DNA from: Thiomargarita sp.
Lineage (GTDB): Bacteria > Pseudomonadota > Gammaproteobacteria > Beggiatoales > Beggiatoaceae
Assembly: GCA_020718845.1 (NCBI GenBank)
Contig: DYRG01000008.1
Span: 1 to 64,000 of the forward strand
Direction of reading: 5' to 3'
DNA: 64,000 bases
Position numbers and translations under genes: made by a program
Notes under the pieces: model-generated
Database searches by the model: none
What the model saw: the letters and a program-made list of their open reading frames with translations, nothing else
What the model was told of the DNA's origin: nothing
Shown: in pieces, positions 16,348-25,244 of the stretch
Layout: each line of letters opens with the position of its first letter
How positions within the stretch are numbered: position 1 is the stretch's first letter

Positions 16348-17961
16348 ATGAACAAGTTAATTTTAGGTGATAATTTAGAGATTTTAAAACAAATCGACAG
16401 TGAAAGTGTTGATTTAATTTATCTTGATCCGCCGTTTTTTTCAAATCGAAATTATGAGGTGATTTGGGGCGATGCGGGCGAAATAAGATCATTTCAAGAT
16501 CGGTGGTCGGGGGGAATGAATCATTATATTGGTTGGCTTAAAGAACGGGTTGAGGAAATGCACCGTATTTTGAAATCAACTGGCTCGATCTTTCTTCATT
16601 GTGATTGGCACGCCAATGCTTATATTCGCGTTGAAATTTTAGATAAAATTTTTGGAGAAGAAAATCTTAAAAGTGAGATTATTTGGAAAAGAACCTTTAA
16701 TTCTGGAAGTAGTAAATCTCTTGCTAAAAAATTTCCTATTAATACAGATACGATTTATTGGTATTCAAAAACTGAAAAATATTTTTTTAACAGGATAACC
16801 CGTCCTTTAAATGATGGTGCATTAAAGCGATATGATAAAGTAGATGAAAAGGGTAAATTTATGTGGGTACCATTGAAAACAGTTTCTCAAGAAAAATTAA
16901 AAAAACTTCAAGAGTCAGGTGATATTAGAGAAGAACCACATTTAAAATATCCGCGTTATAAAAAATATTTAAATGAAGATACTGGTGTTCTATTGGATAA
17001 TTTGTGGGAGGATATTGGACAAATACACACTCGAGATTTTGGAGAAAGAATCGGTTATCCAACGCAAAAACCTGAAGCATTGCTTGAAAGAATTATTTTG
17101 TGCGCATCAAATGAAGATGATGTCATTTTAGACCCTTTTGTCGGCGGAGGAACAACCGTTGTAGTTGCCGATAAATTGAAAAGAAACTGGATTGGAATTG
17201 ATCAATCCGTTCAAGCGATTAAAGTATCTGAAATGCGTTTGCAAAAACAACAAGATTTATTATCAAAACCCTTTGTTGTTCAATTACATAAATACGATTA
17301 TGATACTTTGCGCAGTTCAAATGCGTTTGAATTTGAAAGCTGGATTATTCAACAATTTGGCGGCATTTCAAATACCAAACAACGCAACGATTTAGGGATT
17401 GATGGAAAAACCAAAGAAGGCATTCCCATTCAAGTGAAACGCTCGGATAATATCGGAAGAAATGTGATTGATAATTTCAAATCCGCTTGTGAACGTTTTG
17501 ATAGTAAATTATTTGAGAAAAATCAGATCGAAAAGAAACCGATTGGGATTTTAATTGCGTTCACTTTTGGAAAAGGGGCAATCGAAGAAGTTGCTCGTTT
17601 GAAAAATCAACAAAATCTATTAATTGAATTAAAGAAAGTGGAAGACGTTGTTCCGATTGCGAAGAAACCTAAATTAACCGTTTCTTTTAATGATTTGGGT
17701 TTAAATTCAAAGGAACTTCGAGACATCGAATTTATTGCAACAGGTGAATCTGAAGCAGGCATTGAATTTTATGCGTGGGATTTCAATTTTGATCAACAAA
17801 AGGGTTTCAAAGCCGACATTTTAATCGATAAAATTGGCAAACAAATTTATGCTTTTAAAATAGGAAGTTATCAAATCGCCATCAAAGTTGTCGATAATGA
17901 AGGCTTAGAAAGTTTAGAAGTGTTGCATTTGAAAATTAACGGAATTGTTCATCAAAAATAA
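16348..17961 (+). CDS. DNA methyltransferase fused to a nuclease-like domain and a PKD-like tail
   Basis: 537 aa. Residues 1-300 are a beta-class N4/N6 DNA methyltransferase: catalytic motif IV DPPF (27-30) comes before the SAM motif I DPFVGGGTT (262-270). Residues about 325-420 look like a PD-(D/E)XK/Mrr-type nuclease (FEFESWIIQQFGG, GIDGK with Asp352, IQVKRS with Gln362-Lys364). Residues about 445-533 resemble a PKD/Ig-like fold (YAWDFNFD, IAIKVVDNEGLESLE), normally extracellular. There is no signal peptide. This could be a one-gene restriction-modification enzyme (type IIG-like) with a beta-sandwich tail. No separate endonuclease or specificity gene is adjacent. The recognition site is unknown. 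Confidence 0.85.
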   Translation: MNKLILGDNLEILKQIDSESVDLIYLDPPFFSNRNYEVIWGDAGEIRSFQDRWSGGMNHYIGWLKERVEEMHRILKSTGSIFLHCDWHANAYIRVEILDKIFGEENLKSEIIWKRTFNSGSSKSLAKKFPINTDTIYWYSKTEKYFFNRITRPLNDGALKRYDKVDEKGKFMWVPLKTVSQEKLKKLQESGDIREEPHLKYPRYKKYLNEDTGVLLDNLWEDIGQIHTRDFGERIGYPTQKPEALLERIILCASNEDDVILDPFVGGGTTVVVADKLKRNWIGIDQSVQAIKVSEMRLQKQQDLLSKPFVVQLHKYDYDTLRSSNAFEFESWIIQQFGGISNTKQRNDLGIDGKTKEGIPIQVKRSDNIGRNVIDNFKSACERFDSKLFEKNQIEKKPIGILIAFTFGKGAIEEVARLKNQQNLLIELKKVEDVVPIAKKPKLTVSFNDLGLNSKELRDIEFIATGESEAGIEFYAWDFNFDQQKGFKADILIDKIGKQIYAFKIGSYQIAIKVVDNEGLESLEVLHLKINGIVHQK

Positions 17962-17990
17962 TTTCTTCAGATAATTGCATTAACACATAA

Positions 17991-18018
17991 AAAAACCGAA
18001 GCATTTGCCTCGGTTTTT
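17991..18018. terminator. Bidirectional terminator between the methyltransferase gene and fimV
   Basis: AAAAACCGA (17991-17999) pairs with TCGGTTTTT (18010-18018), 10-nt loop with a further GC/GC pair. T runs follow on both strands, so it can serve both convergent genes. Confidence 0.85.
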
Positions 18019-18034
18019 CTTTACTTTTTTTAAA

Positions 18035-21000
18035 CTAGACCAAACCTAGTTCATCCAATACTTCTTTTGCTCTAGCCTGTTGATCGGGTGTTCCAAAATT
18101 AACAATTTCTTCCAATGTAGATTGCGCGCTTGCAATGTCATCTGATTCTAAGTAAGCCTGCACTAAATCAAACTTACCTTCAATATCATCGCCCATCTCC
18201 AAATTGAAATCATTATTCAAATCCAGATTGAAATCATCACCTAACAACGCTTGCTCATCTGCACTTAACGATAAATCTAAGCCATCATTCATATTAGAAT
18301 CATCATTTGAACTTAAATTAAAATCAGAAAAATCATCATCTAATTTAAATTCTTCTTCAGCATTAGAAATCGTTGGCATTTCTAAAGAAGCCGTATTTTC
18401 TTCTTCTAAATTTTCCATATCTAAGTTGAAACTATCATCAAGCGCAAATTCATCATTTGTTTGTTGAGGCGTTTCTTCACTTAAAGAATCCAAACTCAAA
18501 TCATCCGCTGATTCAGCATTCAAATCCATGTTGAAACTATCATCAAGCGCAAATTCATCATTTGTTTGTTGAGGTGTTTCTTCACTTAAAGAATCCAAAT
18601 TCAAATCATCCGTTGATTCAGCATTCAAATCCATGTTGAAACTATCATCAAGCGCAAATTCATCATTTGTTTGTTGAGGTGTTTCTTCACTTAAAGAATC
18701 CAAACTCAAATCATCCGTTGATTCAGCATTCAAATCCATGTTGAAACTATCATCAAGTGCAAATTCATCATTTGTTTGTTGAGGCGTTTCTTCACTTAAA
18801 GAATCCAAATTCAAATCATCCGCTGATTCAGCATTCAAATCCATATTGAAACTATCATCAAGTGCAAATTCATCATTTGTTTGTTGAGGTGTTTCTTCAC
18901 TTAAAGAATCCAAACTCAAATCATCCGTTGATTCAGCATTCAAATCCATGTTGAAACTATCATCAAGTGCAAATTCATCATTTGTTTGTTGAGGCGTTTC
19001 TTCACTTAAAGAATCCAAATTCAAATCATCCGCTGATTCAGCATTCAAATCCATGTTGAAACTATCATCAAGCGCAAATTCATCATTTGTTTGTTGAGGC
19101 GTTTCTTCACTTAAAGAATCCAAATTCAAATCATCCGTTGATTCAGCATTCAAATCCATATTGAAACTATCATCAAGTGCAAATTCATCATTTGCTTCTG
19201 GGGTTTCTTCAAAGGCTTGTTCTTCGGTCATTCCACCCGTTAAATCACTTCCAAAATCATCAAGACTTACATCGTCAATGAAATTCTCTTGTGAGGATTC
19301 TTCACCACCATGTGTTTCTTCAACTGAAACGGCGGCAGGTTCTTCTTCTGGGATGCCTAAATCTAAACCTGAATCATCTAATAAGAAATCATCGCCTAAA
19401 GCAAAATCAGTTTCAGCGGGTTTCTCTGGTTCAGAAGATTTTAATTCTGCGGCAGGTTCTTCTTCTGAAAGACCTAAATCTAAACCAGAATCATCTAATA
19501 AGAAATCATCGCCTAAAGCAAGATCAGTTTCAGCAGGTTTCTCTGATTCAGAGGGTTTTAATTCTGCGGCTGGTTCTTCTTCTGAAAGACCTAAATCTAA
19601 ACCCGAATCATCTAATAAGAAATCATCGCCTAAAGTAAGATCAGTTTCAGCGGGTTTCTCTGGTTCAGAGGGTTTTAATTCTGCGGCAGGTTCTTCTTCT
19701 GAAAGACCTAAATCTAAACCCGAATCATCTAATAAGAATGACATATCATCTTCTTCTTGGACAGGAGAAGATGTTGCAATCGGTTCAGAAACAGGGGTTT
19801 CTTCCAAGGATTCACCTAAGTTGAAATCATCCAAACTCATGTCTTCGTCCAAATTCATGGACAAATCCATTTCTTCATGCGCAGAAGTATCTAAATTTAA
19901 GGATTCAGAAGCGGTTTCTTCATGAAGGTTTAAATCATTGCTGTCATCTTGATTTAAGAGGAAATTCATATCTTCTTCATCAGAAGAAGTCATGCTTTCA
20001 AAAGAAGTTGATTCTTCACCGAGATTGAAATCTTGATCAAAATTCATTGTATCGGTGTTAGAAATATCGGTTTCTTCGCCTAAATTTAAGCTATCCATAT
20101 CAAGCGTTTGGGTTTCATTTTCATCCATAGAAGATAAGTTGAAATCCATATCGCTGGCATCGCTTGCGTCTAAAGAAGAGAAATCTAATTCTTCACCATT
20201 TTCTTCTAAATTATTGAGATTTAAGGATTCGAATTCGCCGCCTGCGGATTCAGATTCGCCGTCGCCGTCGAACGCGCCCGCTGCCGCTAGACCTGCCGCT
20301 GCCAATCCCGCCGCGCCCAAACCAACCGCCGCCATTGTGCCTAAACCCATGCCGCTGCTTTCTTTTTCTGTTTTTTCAGCAAATGAAGATTCTTTAATAT
20401 TCAAGGGCTTATGACTAATGCCGCTCCATAAGGATTGGGCTTTTTGCCAATTATCGCTCTGTTCACCCGACACTCGATACAAGGCTTGGGCGTGTTCTTC
20501 GAAGGCTTTGGTGTTGCTTGTCGCCGCGTCGATTTCTAAGCGTTTGATTAAATAGGGTTCATGATCGGGATGTTGGTCGAGCGCGTGATTTAAGGTTTCT
20601 AAGGCTTGATCGTAACGTTCGTATTCAACATAAACATCGACTTCGTCTAAAACCTCATCGGAGGCGATAAACGCGGAATTTGTGCCATCCAATTCGGTGA
20701 AACTGTCGTCGAGATTTAATTCACAAGGGCAAAACTCGTCTTTACCATCTTGGAGTAATTCGTCGAGTTCTTCATCGGTAAGTTCTTCATTTTGAGATTG
20801 TTTTTCGTCACGACGACGGCGATACGCGCCCCAACCTAAACCGCCCAATAACGGGATGCCTAAACCACCGCCGACCGTCATCCACCCACCAGGTACAGCA
20901 GAAATCGCATTATCAGCCATATTGCCAACATCGCTCGCCATAATTAACGCGCTGTCTAAAATACTAGGTTCATCAATGGGTTGCGGAGTTTGAGTGGCGG

Positions 21001-22690
21001 CGGGTGTAATTTTAGGTTGTTCGCCTTCGATGGGTTTAGTTTCTTCGGGTTTTTTAGCTGGATCGGTGACTTGCGTGACGGTTGTATTTTGATCGGGTTT
21101 TTGATGTGGATCACTCCAACCATCTGATTTTATTTCAGTTTTAGTTTTTGAAGAATCAACATTCCAGTCATCTTTTTTAACTTCGACGGGTTTAACGTCA
21201 ATTTTGGTGAGGGTTTCGGGGGTTGTCGAAGCATCTGATTTTGTTTCAGTTTTAGGTTTATTGCCCCAATCATCTTTCTTAACGTCAGTTTTTGCCGCGT
21301 CGGGTTTGGTTTCTTCGGGTTTAACGTCGGTTTTTGCAACGGTTTCAGGTGTTTTAGAAGCATCTGATTTTGTTTCAGTTTTAGGTTTATCGCCCCAATC
21401 ATCTTTTTTAAGGTCAGTTTTTGCTGCGTCGGGTTTAATTTCTTCGGGTTTAACGTCGGTTTTTGCGATAGTATCTGATTTTACTTCAGTTTTTGGCGGT
21501 TCAACTTTCGGGGTGATTGCCGCGACGGTTGTCCCCGCAGTTTGTCCGCCTTTGGTTTGTTGTTCTAAACGCGCCAAGGTGTCGTTTTGGACTTTAATCA
21601 ACGCATCGATTTGATTTTTCATGCTTTCGACTAATTGTTTAGTCGCGGCAAGGTCTTCTTTTAAGGCTTTGTTTTCTTGTTGAATGCGTTTATTTTCTTC
21701 AATAACTTCTTGAATTTGTGTACGAAGTTGTCCGCCTTCACCTTTTGAACCCGATCCTGTTCCTTCTTCGCTTGCGCCCGAGATTTCTAAGGGTCGTTTA
21801 ATCGCGGCGGGTTTCGGACGAGGTGGCGCTTTTTTAGGTGCTGGCGCTGTGGTGATCGGCGCAGTTTCAATAAATTCAGCGACTTGATCACGATAATTAT
21901 CAAATTGCGCTTTGTTTGTGGTGGTGGTATCGAATTTAACATTTTGATCGCTCGATTCGCTCCCAATCGAAGGCGTTTGTAAAACCACACCTGCGCGCAA
22001 CCGATTGATATTTCTATTAATAAACGCATCTGGATTCGCATCTAAAATCGCTTGCATCATTTCACGTTGAGAAACGCCCGATCCAGAACGCATTTTGTTA
22101 GCGATGCCAGCCAACGACTCACCTTTTTTTACGGTGTGAGTTTCTCCCGTGACGGACACGTCCTCAGGCAATGGCGCGGCGCTGGGACGACTAGTAATAA
22201 CTTTTTTGCTTTTGACAGGTGCATCGCTTTCTTCGGATGTCGACGCTTTGGGTGCGGCAACGGGCGCAGGGCTTTCCGCTTTATAAAGGGGCGGATCGAG
22301 TAACACCGTGTATTCACGAAGAATTCTGCCATTGGGCCAATCGACTTCTAAAAGGAAATTGACAAACGGTTCTTTGATCGGTTGCGACGAAGAAATGCGA
22401 ATATCAGCGGAAGTGTCGCCCGATCCTTCCACGTTAAATTTTAGGTTAGATAGCACCACAGGGCGTTCCAAACCCGCACGTTTAAAGGCTTCAGCACTTG
22501 CCAACCGCACTTTGACATTGCCAAGATTCTGCATGTCTTGGCGCGGAATGGACATCAGCTTAATCCGTGCATTGAGGGGTTGGTTAAGTTTTGAATTAAC
22601 TTCAATATTGCCCAAACCAACCGCTTGCGCTTGACTTCCCAAGCAAGCAAGTGTTAGCAACGAAAGCGCTTTCTGAGTGAATTTACGCAT
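18035..22690 (-). CDS. fimV: FimV-like polar hub protein, LysM and TPR, with large repeat regions
   Basis: 1551 aa. Signal peptide (about 1-23), FimV N-terminal domain (GLGNIEVNSKLNQPLNARIK), LysM (HTVKKGESLAGIANKM, about 185-235), coiled coil (about 325-380), a Lys/Asp-rich repeat region, one TM helix (about 610-640, followed by YRRRR), and a very acidic cytoplasmic region with two repeat families ending in the conserved FimV C-terminal TPR (LVQAYLESDDIASAQ, ARAKEVLDELGLV). In Pseudomonas FimV binds peptidoglycan, organises polar type IV pili and T2SS, and activates adenylate cyclase CyaB. GGAG lies 10 nt before the ATG. Length is above the usual ~900 aa because of the repeats. Confidence 0.93.
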   Translation of the reverse strand: MRKFTQKALSLLTLACLGSQAQAVGLGNIEVNSKLNQPLNARIKLMSIPRQDMQNLGNVKVRLASAEAFKRAGLERPVVLSNLKFNVEGSGDTSADIRISSSQPIKEPFVNFLLEVDWPNGRILREYTVLLDPPLYKAESPAPVAAPKASTSEESDAPVKSKKVITSRPSAAPLPEDVSVTGETHTVKKGESLAGIANKMRSGSGVSQREMMQAILDANPDAFINRNINRLRAGVVLQTPSIGSESSDQNVKFDTTTTNKAQFDNYRDQVAEFIETAPITTAPAPKKAPPRPKPAAIKRPLEISGASEEGTGSGSKGEGGQLRTQIQEVIEENKRIQQENKALKEDLAATKQLVESMKNQIDALIKVQNDTLARLEQQTKGGQTAGTTVAAITPKVEPPKTEVKSDTIAKTDVKPEEIKPDAAKTDLKKDDWGDKPKTETKSDASKTPETVAKTDVKPEETKPDAAKTDVKKDDWGNKPKTETKSDASTTPETLTKIDVKPVEVKKDDWNVDSSKTKTEIKSDGWSDPHQKPDQNTTVTQVTDPAKKPEETKPIEGEQPKITPAATQTPQPIDEPSILDSALIMASDVGNMADNAISAVPGGWMTVGGGLGIPLLGGLGWGAYRRRRDEKQSQNEELTDEELDELLQDGKDEFCPCELNLDDSFTELDGTNSAFIASDEVLDEVDVYVEYERYDQALETLNHALDQHPDHEPYLIKRLEIDAATSNTKAFEEHAQALYRVSGEQSDNWQKAQSLWSGISHKPLNIKESSFAEKTEKESSGMGLGTMAAVGLGAAGLAAAGLAAAGAFDGDGESESAGGEFESLNLNNLEENGEELDFSSLDASDASDMDFNLSSMDENETQTLDMDSLNLGEETDISNTDTMNFDQDFNLGEESTSFESMTSSDEEDMNFLLNQDDSNDLNLHEETASESLNLDTSAHEEMDLSMNLDEDMSLDDFNLGESLEETPVSEPIATSSPVQEEDDMSFLLDDSGLDLGLSEEEPAAELKPSEPEKPAETDLTLGDDFLLDDSGLDLGLSEEEPAAELKPSESEKPAETDLALGDDFLLDDSGLDLGLSEEEPAAELKSSEPEKPAETDFALGDDFLLDDSGLDLGIPEEEPAAVSVEETHGGEESSQENFIDDVSLDDFGSDLTGGMTEEQAFEETPEANDEFALDDSFNMDLNAESTDDLNLDSLSEETPQQTNDEFALDDSFNMDLNAESADDLNLDSLSEETPQQTNDEFALDDSFNMDLNAESTDDLSLDSLSEETPQQTNDEFALDDSFNMDLNAESADDLNLDSLSEETPQQTNDEFALDDSFNMDLNAESTDDLSLDSLSEETPQQTNDEFALDDSFNMDLNAESTDDLNLDSLSEETPQQTNDEFALDDSFNMDLNAESADDLSLDSLSEETPQQTNDEFALDDSFNLDMENLEEENTASLEMPTISNAEEEFKLDDDFSDFNLSSNDDSNMNDGLDLSLSADEQALLGDDFNLDLNNDFNLEMGDDIEGKFDLVQAYLESDDIASAQSTLEEIVNFGTPDQQARAKEVLDELGLV
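18461..19195 (-). repeat. Seven tandem 105-bp repeats in fimV
   Basis: Each unit encodes 35 residues beginning NDEFALDDSFNMDLNAES and ending LDSLSEETPQQ. There are seven full units plus a partial eighth (to about 18412). They differ mainly at two codons (Thr/Ala in ES[TA]DD and Asn/Ser in DDL[NS]LD) and at silent sites, and are otherwise near identical, so copy number is likely to change by slippage or recombination. Confidence 0.95.
19331..19738 (-). repeat. Three and a half tandem 117-bp repeats in fimV
   Basis: 39-residue unit starting FLLDDSGLDLGLSEEEPAAE; units start at 19738, 19621, 19504 and 19387, the last truncated after about 19 residues. Unrelated in period to the neighbouring 105-bp repeats but also acidic. 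Confidence 0.92.
21115..21457 (-). repeat. Two and a half tandem 129-bp repeats in fimV
   Basis: 43-residue unit starting DVKPEE and containing KKDDWG and KTETKSDAS; units start at 21457, 21328 and 21199, the third degenerate and shortened. It lies in the periplasmic part between the coiled coil and the TM helix and is mixed-charge, unlike the two acidic cytoplasmic blocks. Confidence 0.9.
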
Positions 22691-22779
22691 TATCCGATTT
22701 CTCCGTCGTGACCAAACCCTAAACTCCGTAGGGCAATTTCTTAATAAATTACTTCATAATTTAACACTAAATCGCTAAA

Positions 22780-23802
22780 TTATATATAGTCTTTGATCAA
22801 CACTTCTGCAATTTGAATGCTATTAAGTGCCGCGCCTTTACGGATATTGTCTGACACTACCCATAAATTTAATCCGCGTGGATGCGAGATGTCTTCACGA
22901 ATTCGCCCCACAAACGTCGCATCGTTGCCCGCGCCTTCGGTGACTGCGGTGGGATAGCCGCCCGCTTCACGTTTATCCATCACCGTCACACCAGGTGCTT
23001 TGCTAAGCAATTCACGCGCCTGTTCAGCGGTGATTTTATCACGGGTTTCGATATGAACCGCTTCAGAATGCCCATAAAATACGGGAACGCGCACGGCGGT
23101 TGGATTGACTTCAATCGTGTCGTCGCCCATGATTTTGCGTGTTTCCCACACCATTTTCATTTCTTCTTTGGTGTAGCCGTTTTCCATAAACACATCGATG
23201 TGCGGTAAAACGTTAAACGCAATTTGTTTAGGATAAACATGGGCTTGCGCTTTATTTCCATTTAGTACGGCAGAAGTTTGAGAAAGCAATTCTTCAATCG
23301 CTTCTTTACCTGTTCCAGAAACCGATTGATAAGTTGCGACGTTGATTCTCGTAATTCCCACCGCATCATAGATGGGTTTTAAAGCAACTAACATTTGAAT
23401 CGTTGAACAGTTTGGATTTGCAATAATCCCGCGATTTTTATATTGCGCAATTGCTTGAGGATTTACTTCGGGAACAACCAAAGGAATATCAGGGTCTTGG
23501 CGAAATTCTGAGGTATTATCAATCACTACGCAACCCGCAGCGGCTGCACGAGGCGCGTGAATTTTAGAAACTGATGCTCCTGGAGAAAACAAACCAATTT
23601 GTGCTTTTGAGAAATCAAATTCTTCCAAGTTTCCTACCGTTAATTCCTGCCCTTTGAATTTAACTTTTGTTCCGGCAGAACGGCTACTTGCTAAGGGATA
23701 CAAATTACGCACGGGGAAGTTGCGTTGTTCTAAAATTGCCATCATTACTTCGCCCACCGCACCGGTTGCCCCAACCACCGCCACATCATACAAACGGCTC
23801 AT
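22780..23802 (-). CDS. asd: Aspartate-semialdehyde dehydrogenase
   Basis: 340 aa. Reduces aspartyl phosphate to aspartate semialdehyde with NADPH, the branch point to lysine/diaminopimelate, threonine and methionine. NADP loop VVGATGAVGEVM (residues 7-18); catalytic Cys in NPNCSTIQM (about 131); substrate-binding region SGTGKEAIEEL; catalytic His in GHSEAVHIE. The ATG at 23802 is preceded by GAGGAGC; upstream in-frame codons are too long for the family. It lies next to fimV as in several gammaproteobacteria (asd-fimV-truA order in Pseudomonas). Confidence 0.97.
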   Translation of the reverse strand: MSRLYDVAVVGATGAVGEVMMAILEQRNFPVRNLYPLASSRSAGTKVKFKGQELTVGNLEEFDFSKAQIGLFSPGASVSKIHAPRAAAAGCVVIDNTSEFRQDPDIPLVVPEVNPQAIAQYKNRGIIANPNCSTIQMLVALKPIYDAVGITRINVATYQSVSGTGKEAIEELLSQTSAVLNGNKAQAHVYPKQIAFNVLPHIDVFMENGYTKEEMKMVWETRKIMGDDTIEVNPTAVRVPVFYGHSEAVHIETRDKITAEQARELLSKAPGVTVMDKREAGGYPTAVTEGAGNDATFVGRIREDISHPRGLNLWVVSDNIRKGAALNSIQIAEVLIKDYI

Positions 23803-23837
23803 TTTCAATATGCTCCTCAATAGATTAAAAACTAACA

Positions 23838-23866
23838 TTCAATTATAGCATATTTTAGGTTATACT
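23838..23866 (+). promoter_or_regulatory. Candidate promoter of the 23898 gene/hisB operon
   Basis: TTCAAT (23838-23843), 17-bp spacer, TATACT (23861-23866); leader about 25-30 nt with TGAGGAA before the ATG at 23898. The -35 is weak. It would drive the membrane-protein gene, hisB and possibly all genes to aspS, since gaps are short. Confidence 0.4.
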
Positions 23867-23897
23867 TTACACATTTATCGGTTTTTGAGGAAAAACA

Positions 23898-24365
23898 ATG
23901 GATACTCCAGTCGTTATTGCGTTAATGGTTTTTTTTGGTATTTTTTTGATGTTTTTTATTGTGAGCTTATTATCGGATTTGTGGATATTTCTAGTTTCTT
24001 TAGGAAGTGCTGCTGCTGCTTATTTCATGCGGGATTGGTATCCAATGGTTTTTGATGTGATTAAAACGTCGCCCGTTGTTCAACAATTACATTTAATGCC
24101 GCCCGATAAATTAGACAGTACAACTATTTTTATTATCGCGGGAGTTTTGGTGGTCATTGCAACGATTTTATGTATTCCAGCTTTACCTTTCTCGGCGACT
24201 TATCGACAAATGCTAGGCGCGAACAAATTAACTCGTCGTGATGAGACCTTTATTCGTGGTTTGATCAAAATAGAATTAGATGATTTGAGAAAACGTTTGT
24301 CGATGGAAAGACAAGAACGTCAAGACATTAAAAAAACCATTTTACCGACCTTAGAGGAAAAATAA
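23898..24365 (+). CDS. Small membrane protein of unknown function
   Basis: 155 aa, not recognised. Predicted TM helices at about 4-26, 28-44 and 76-97, then a basic, coiled-coil-prone cytoplasmic tail (RRDETFIRG, LDDLRKRLSMERQERQDIKK). GAGGAAAAACA gives a good ribosome site. Its stop is directly before the hisB ATG, so the two are cotranscribed, but no functional link is evident. Confidence 0.65.
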   Translation: MDTPVVIALMVFFGIFLMFFIVSLLSDLWIFLVSLGSAAAAYFMRDWYPMVFDVIKTSPVVQQLHLMPPDKLDSTTIFIIAGVLVVIATILCIPALPFSATYRQMLGANKLTRRDETFIRGLIKIELDDLRKRLSMERQERQDIKKTILPTLEEK

Positions 24366-24956
24366 ATGTCACGTCAAGCAACTATTGAAAGAAATACTTT
24401 AGAAACTCAGATTTCTGTAACTTTAAATTTAGACGGTTCTGGAAAGGGACAATTTCAAACAGGCATTCCTTTTTTAGAACACATGATGGATCAAATTGCA
24501 CGGCATGGTTTAATTGATTTAGAAATCCTTGCAAAAGGTGACAATCATATTGATGATCATCATACGGTTGAAGATATTGGGATTTGTTTTGGTCAAGCCT
24601 TTTCAAAAGCCTTAGGAAATAAAAAAGGCATTGTGCGTTATGGTCATGCGTATGTTCCTTTAGATGAAGCCCTTTCTCGAGTGGTTATTGATTGTTCTGG
24701 ACGCGCTGGATTAGAATTTAATGCAACTTTCACTCGTGATAAGATTGGAACATTTGACACCGAACTATTTCAAGAGTTCTTTCAAGGCTTTGTGAATCAC
24801 GCCCAAATTTCTTTACATATTGATAATTTAAAAGGTCGTAATAATCATCATATTATAGAGACTATTTTTAAAGCATTTGGACGTGCATTAAGAATGTCCA
24901 TCGAACCCGATCCTCGAATGCAAAACATCATGCCTTCCACCAAAGGGGTTCTATAA
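24366..24956 (+). CDS. hisB: Imidazoleglycerol-phosphate dehydratase
   Basis: 196 aa, single-domain HisB (no fused histidinol phosphatase). Sixth step of histidine synthesis. Manganese-binding clusters are intact: [10 protein letters not shown] (about 63-72) and the mirrored [18 protein letters not shown] near the C-terminus; [11 protein letters not shown] is also conserved. In many gammaproteobacteria hisH, hisA and hisF follow at once; here three small genes (24958-25850) lie between hisB and hisH, and hisA/hisF do not follow. Confidence 0.97.
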   Translation: MSRQATIERNTLETQISVTLNLDGSGKGQFQTGIPFLEHMMDQIARHGLIDLEILAKGDNHIDDHHTVEDIGICFGQAFSKALGNKKGIVRYGHAYVPLDEALSRVVIDCSGRAGLEFNATFTRDKIGTFDTELFQEFFQGFVNHAQISLHIDNLKGRNNHHIIETIFKAFGRALRMSIEPDPRMQNIMPSTKGVL

Positions 24957-24957
24957 A

Positions 24958-25026
24958 ATGTTTGGATGTTTAAAAGATAAATATATCAACCCTTTTACTG
25001 ATCACTCAAATCAAAACCCCAAATAA
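24958..25026 (+). CDS. Possible 22-residue peptide or gene remnant
   Basis: ATG starts 2 bp after the hisB stop and the frame runs for 22 codons (MFGCLKDKYINPFTDHSNQ...). No family recognised. It may be a coupled small peptide or a scar from the insertion of the following module. No good ribosome site is seen. Confidence 0.2.
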   Translation: MFGCLKDKYINPFTDHSNQNPK

Positions 25027-25044
25027 AATGAGAGGAAAACTATC

Positions 25045-25227
25045 ATGTATGCCATAGAATTTGAAACCCAAATCCATAATGGTATTATTCAAATACCAGA
25101 GCAATATTCGTCATGGAAAAATAAAATGGTAAAAGTCATTTTATTAGACACAGAAACAGAGCAACTTATAAAGCCAACTACGGAGAACATCATTCATTCT
25201 AATGTTTCAAAAACAAATGAATCATAA
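25045..25227 (+). CDS. Small antitoxin-like protein
   Basis: 60 aa, preceded by AGAGGAAAACTATC. The pattern MYAIEFETQIHNGIIQIPEQ followed by VKVILL resembles short proteins commonly found before toxin or nuclease-like genes in filamentous sulfur bacteria and cyanobacteria, with a beta-rich AbrB/DUF2281-like look. It is 17 bp upstream of the PD-(D/E)XK gene. An antitoxin role is a guess; no DNA-binding motif can be pointed to with confidence. Confidence 0.5.
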   Translation: MYAIEFETQIHNGIIQIPEQYSSWKNKMVKVILLDTETEQLIKPTTENIIHSNVSKTNES

Positions 25228-25244
25228 GAACAATAGGAAAAACT

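Noticed and set aside
18412-19740. Regular direct repeats that could look like a CRISPR array
   Set aside because: Repeat periods are multiples of three and stay in frame through a single long coding sequence; there are no unique spacers and no cas genes.
19161-19925. Long plus-strand open frame of Ser/Lys/Pro-rich protein
   Set aside because: It is the antisense shadow of the fimV acidic repeats; it has no ribosome site and no recognisable domain.
22691-22779. Possible riboswitch or RNA element in the fimV leader
   Set aside because: The leader is short and AT-rich with no conserved structure that I could recognise.
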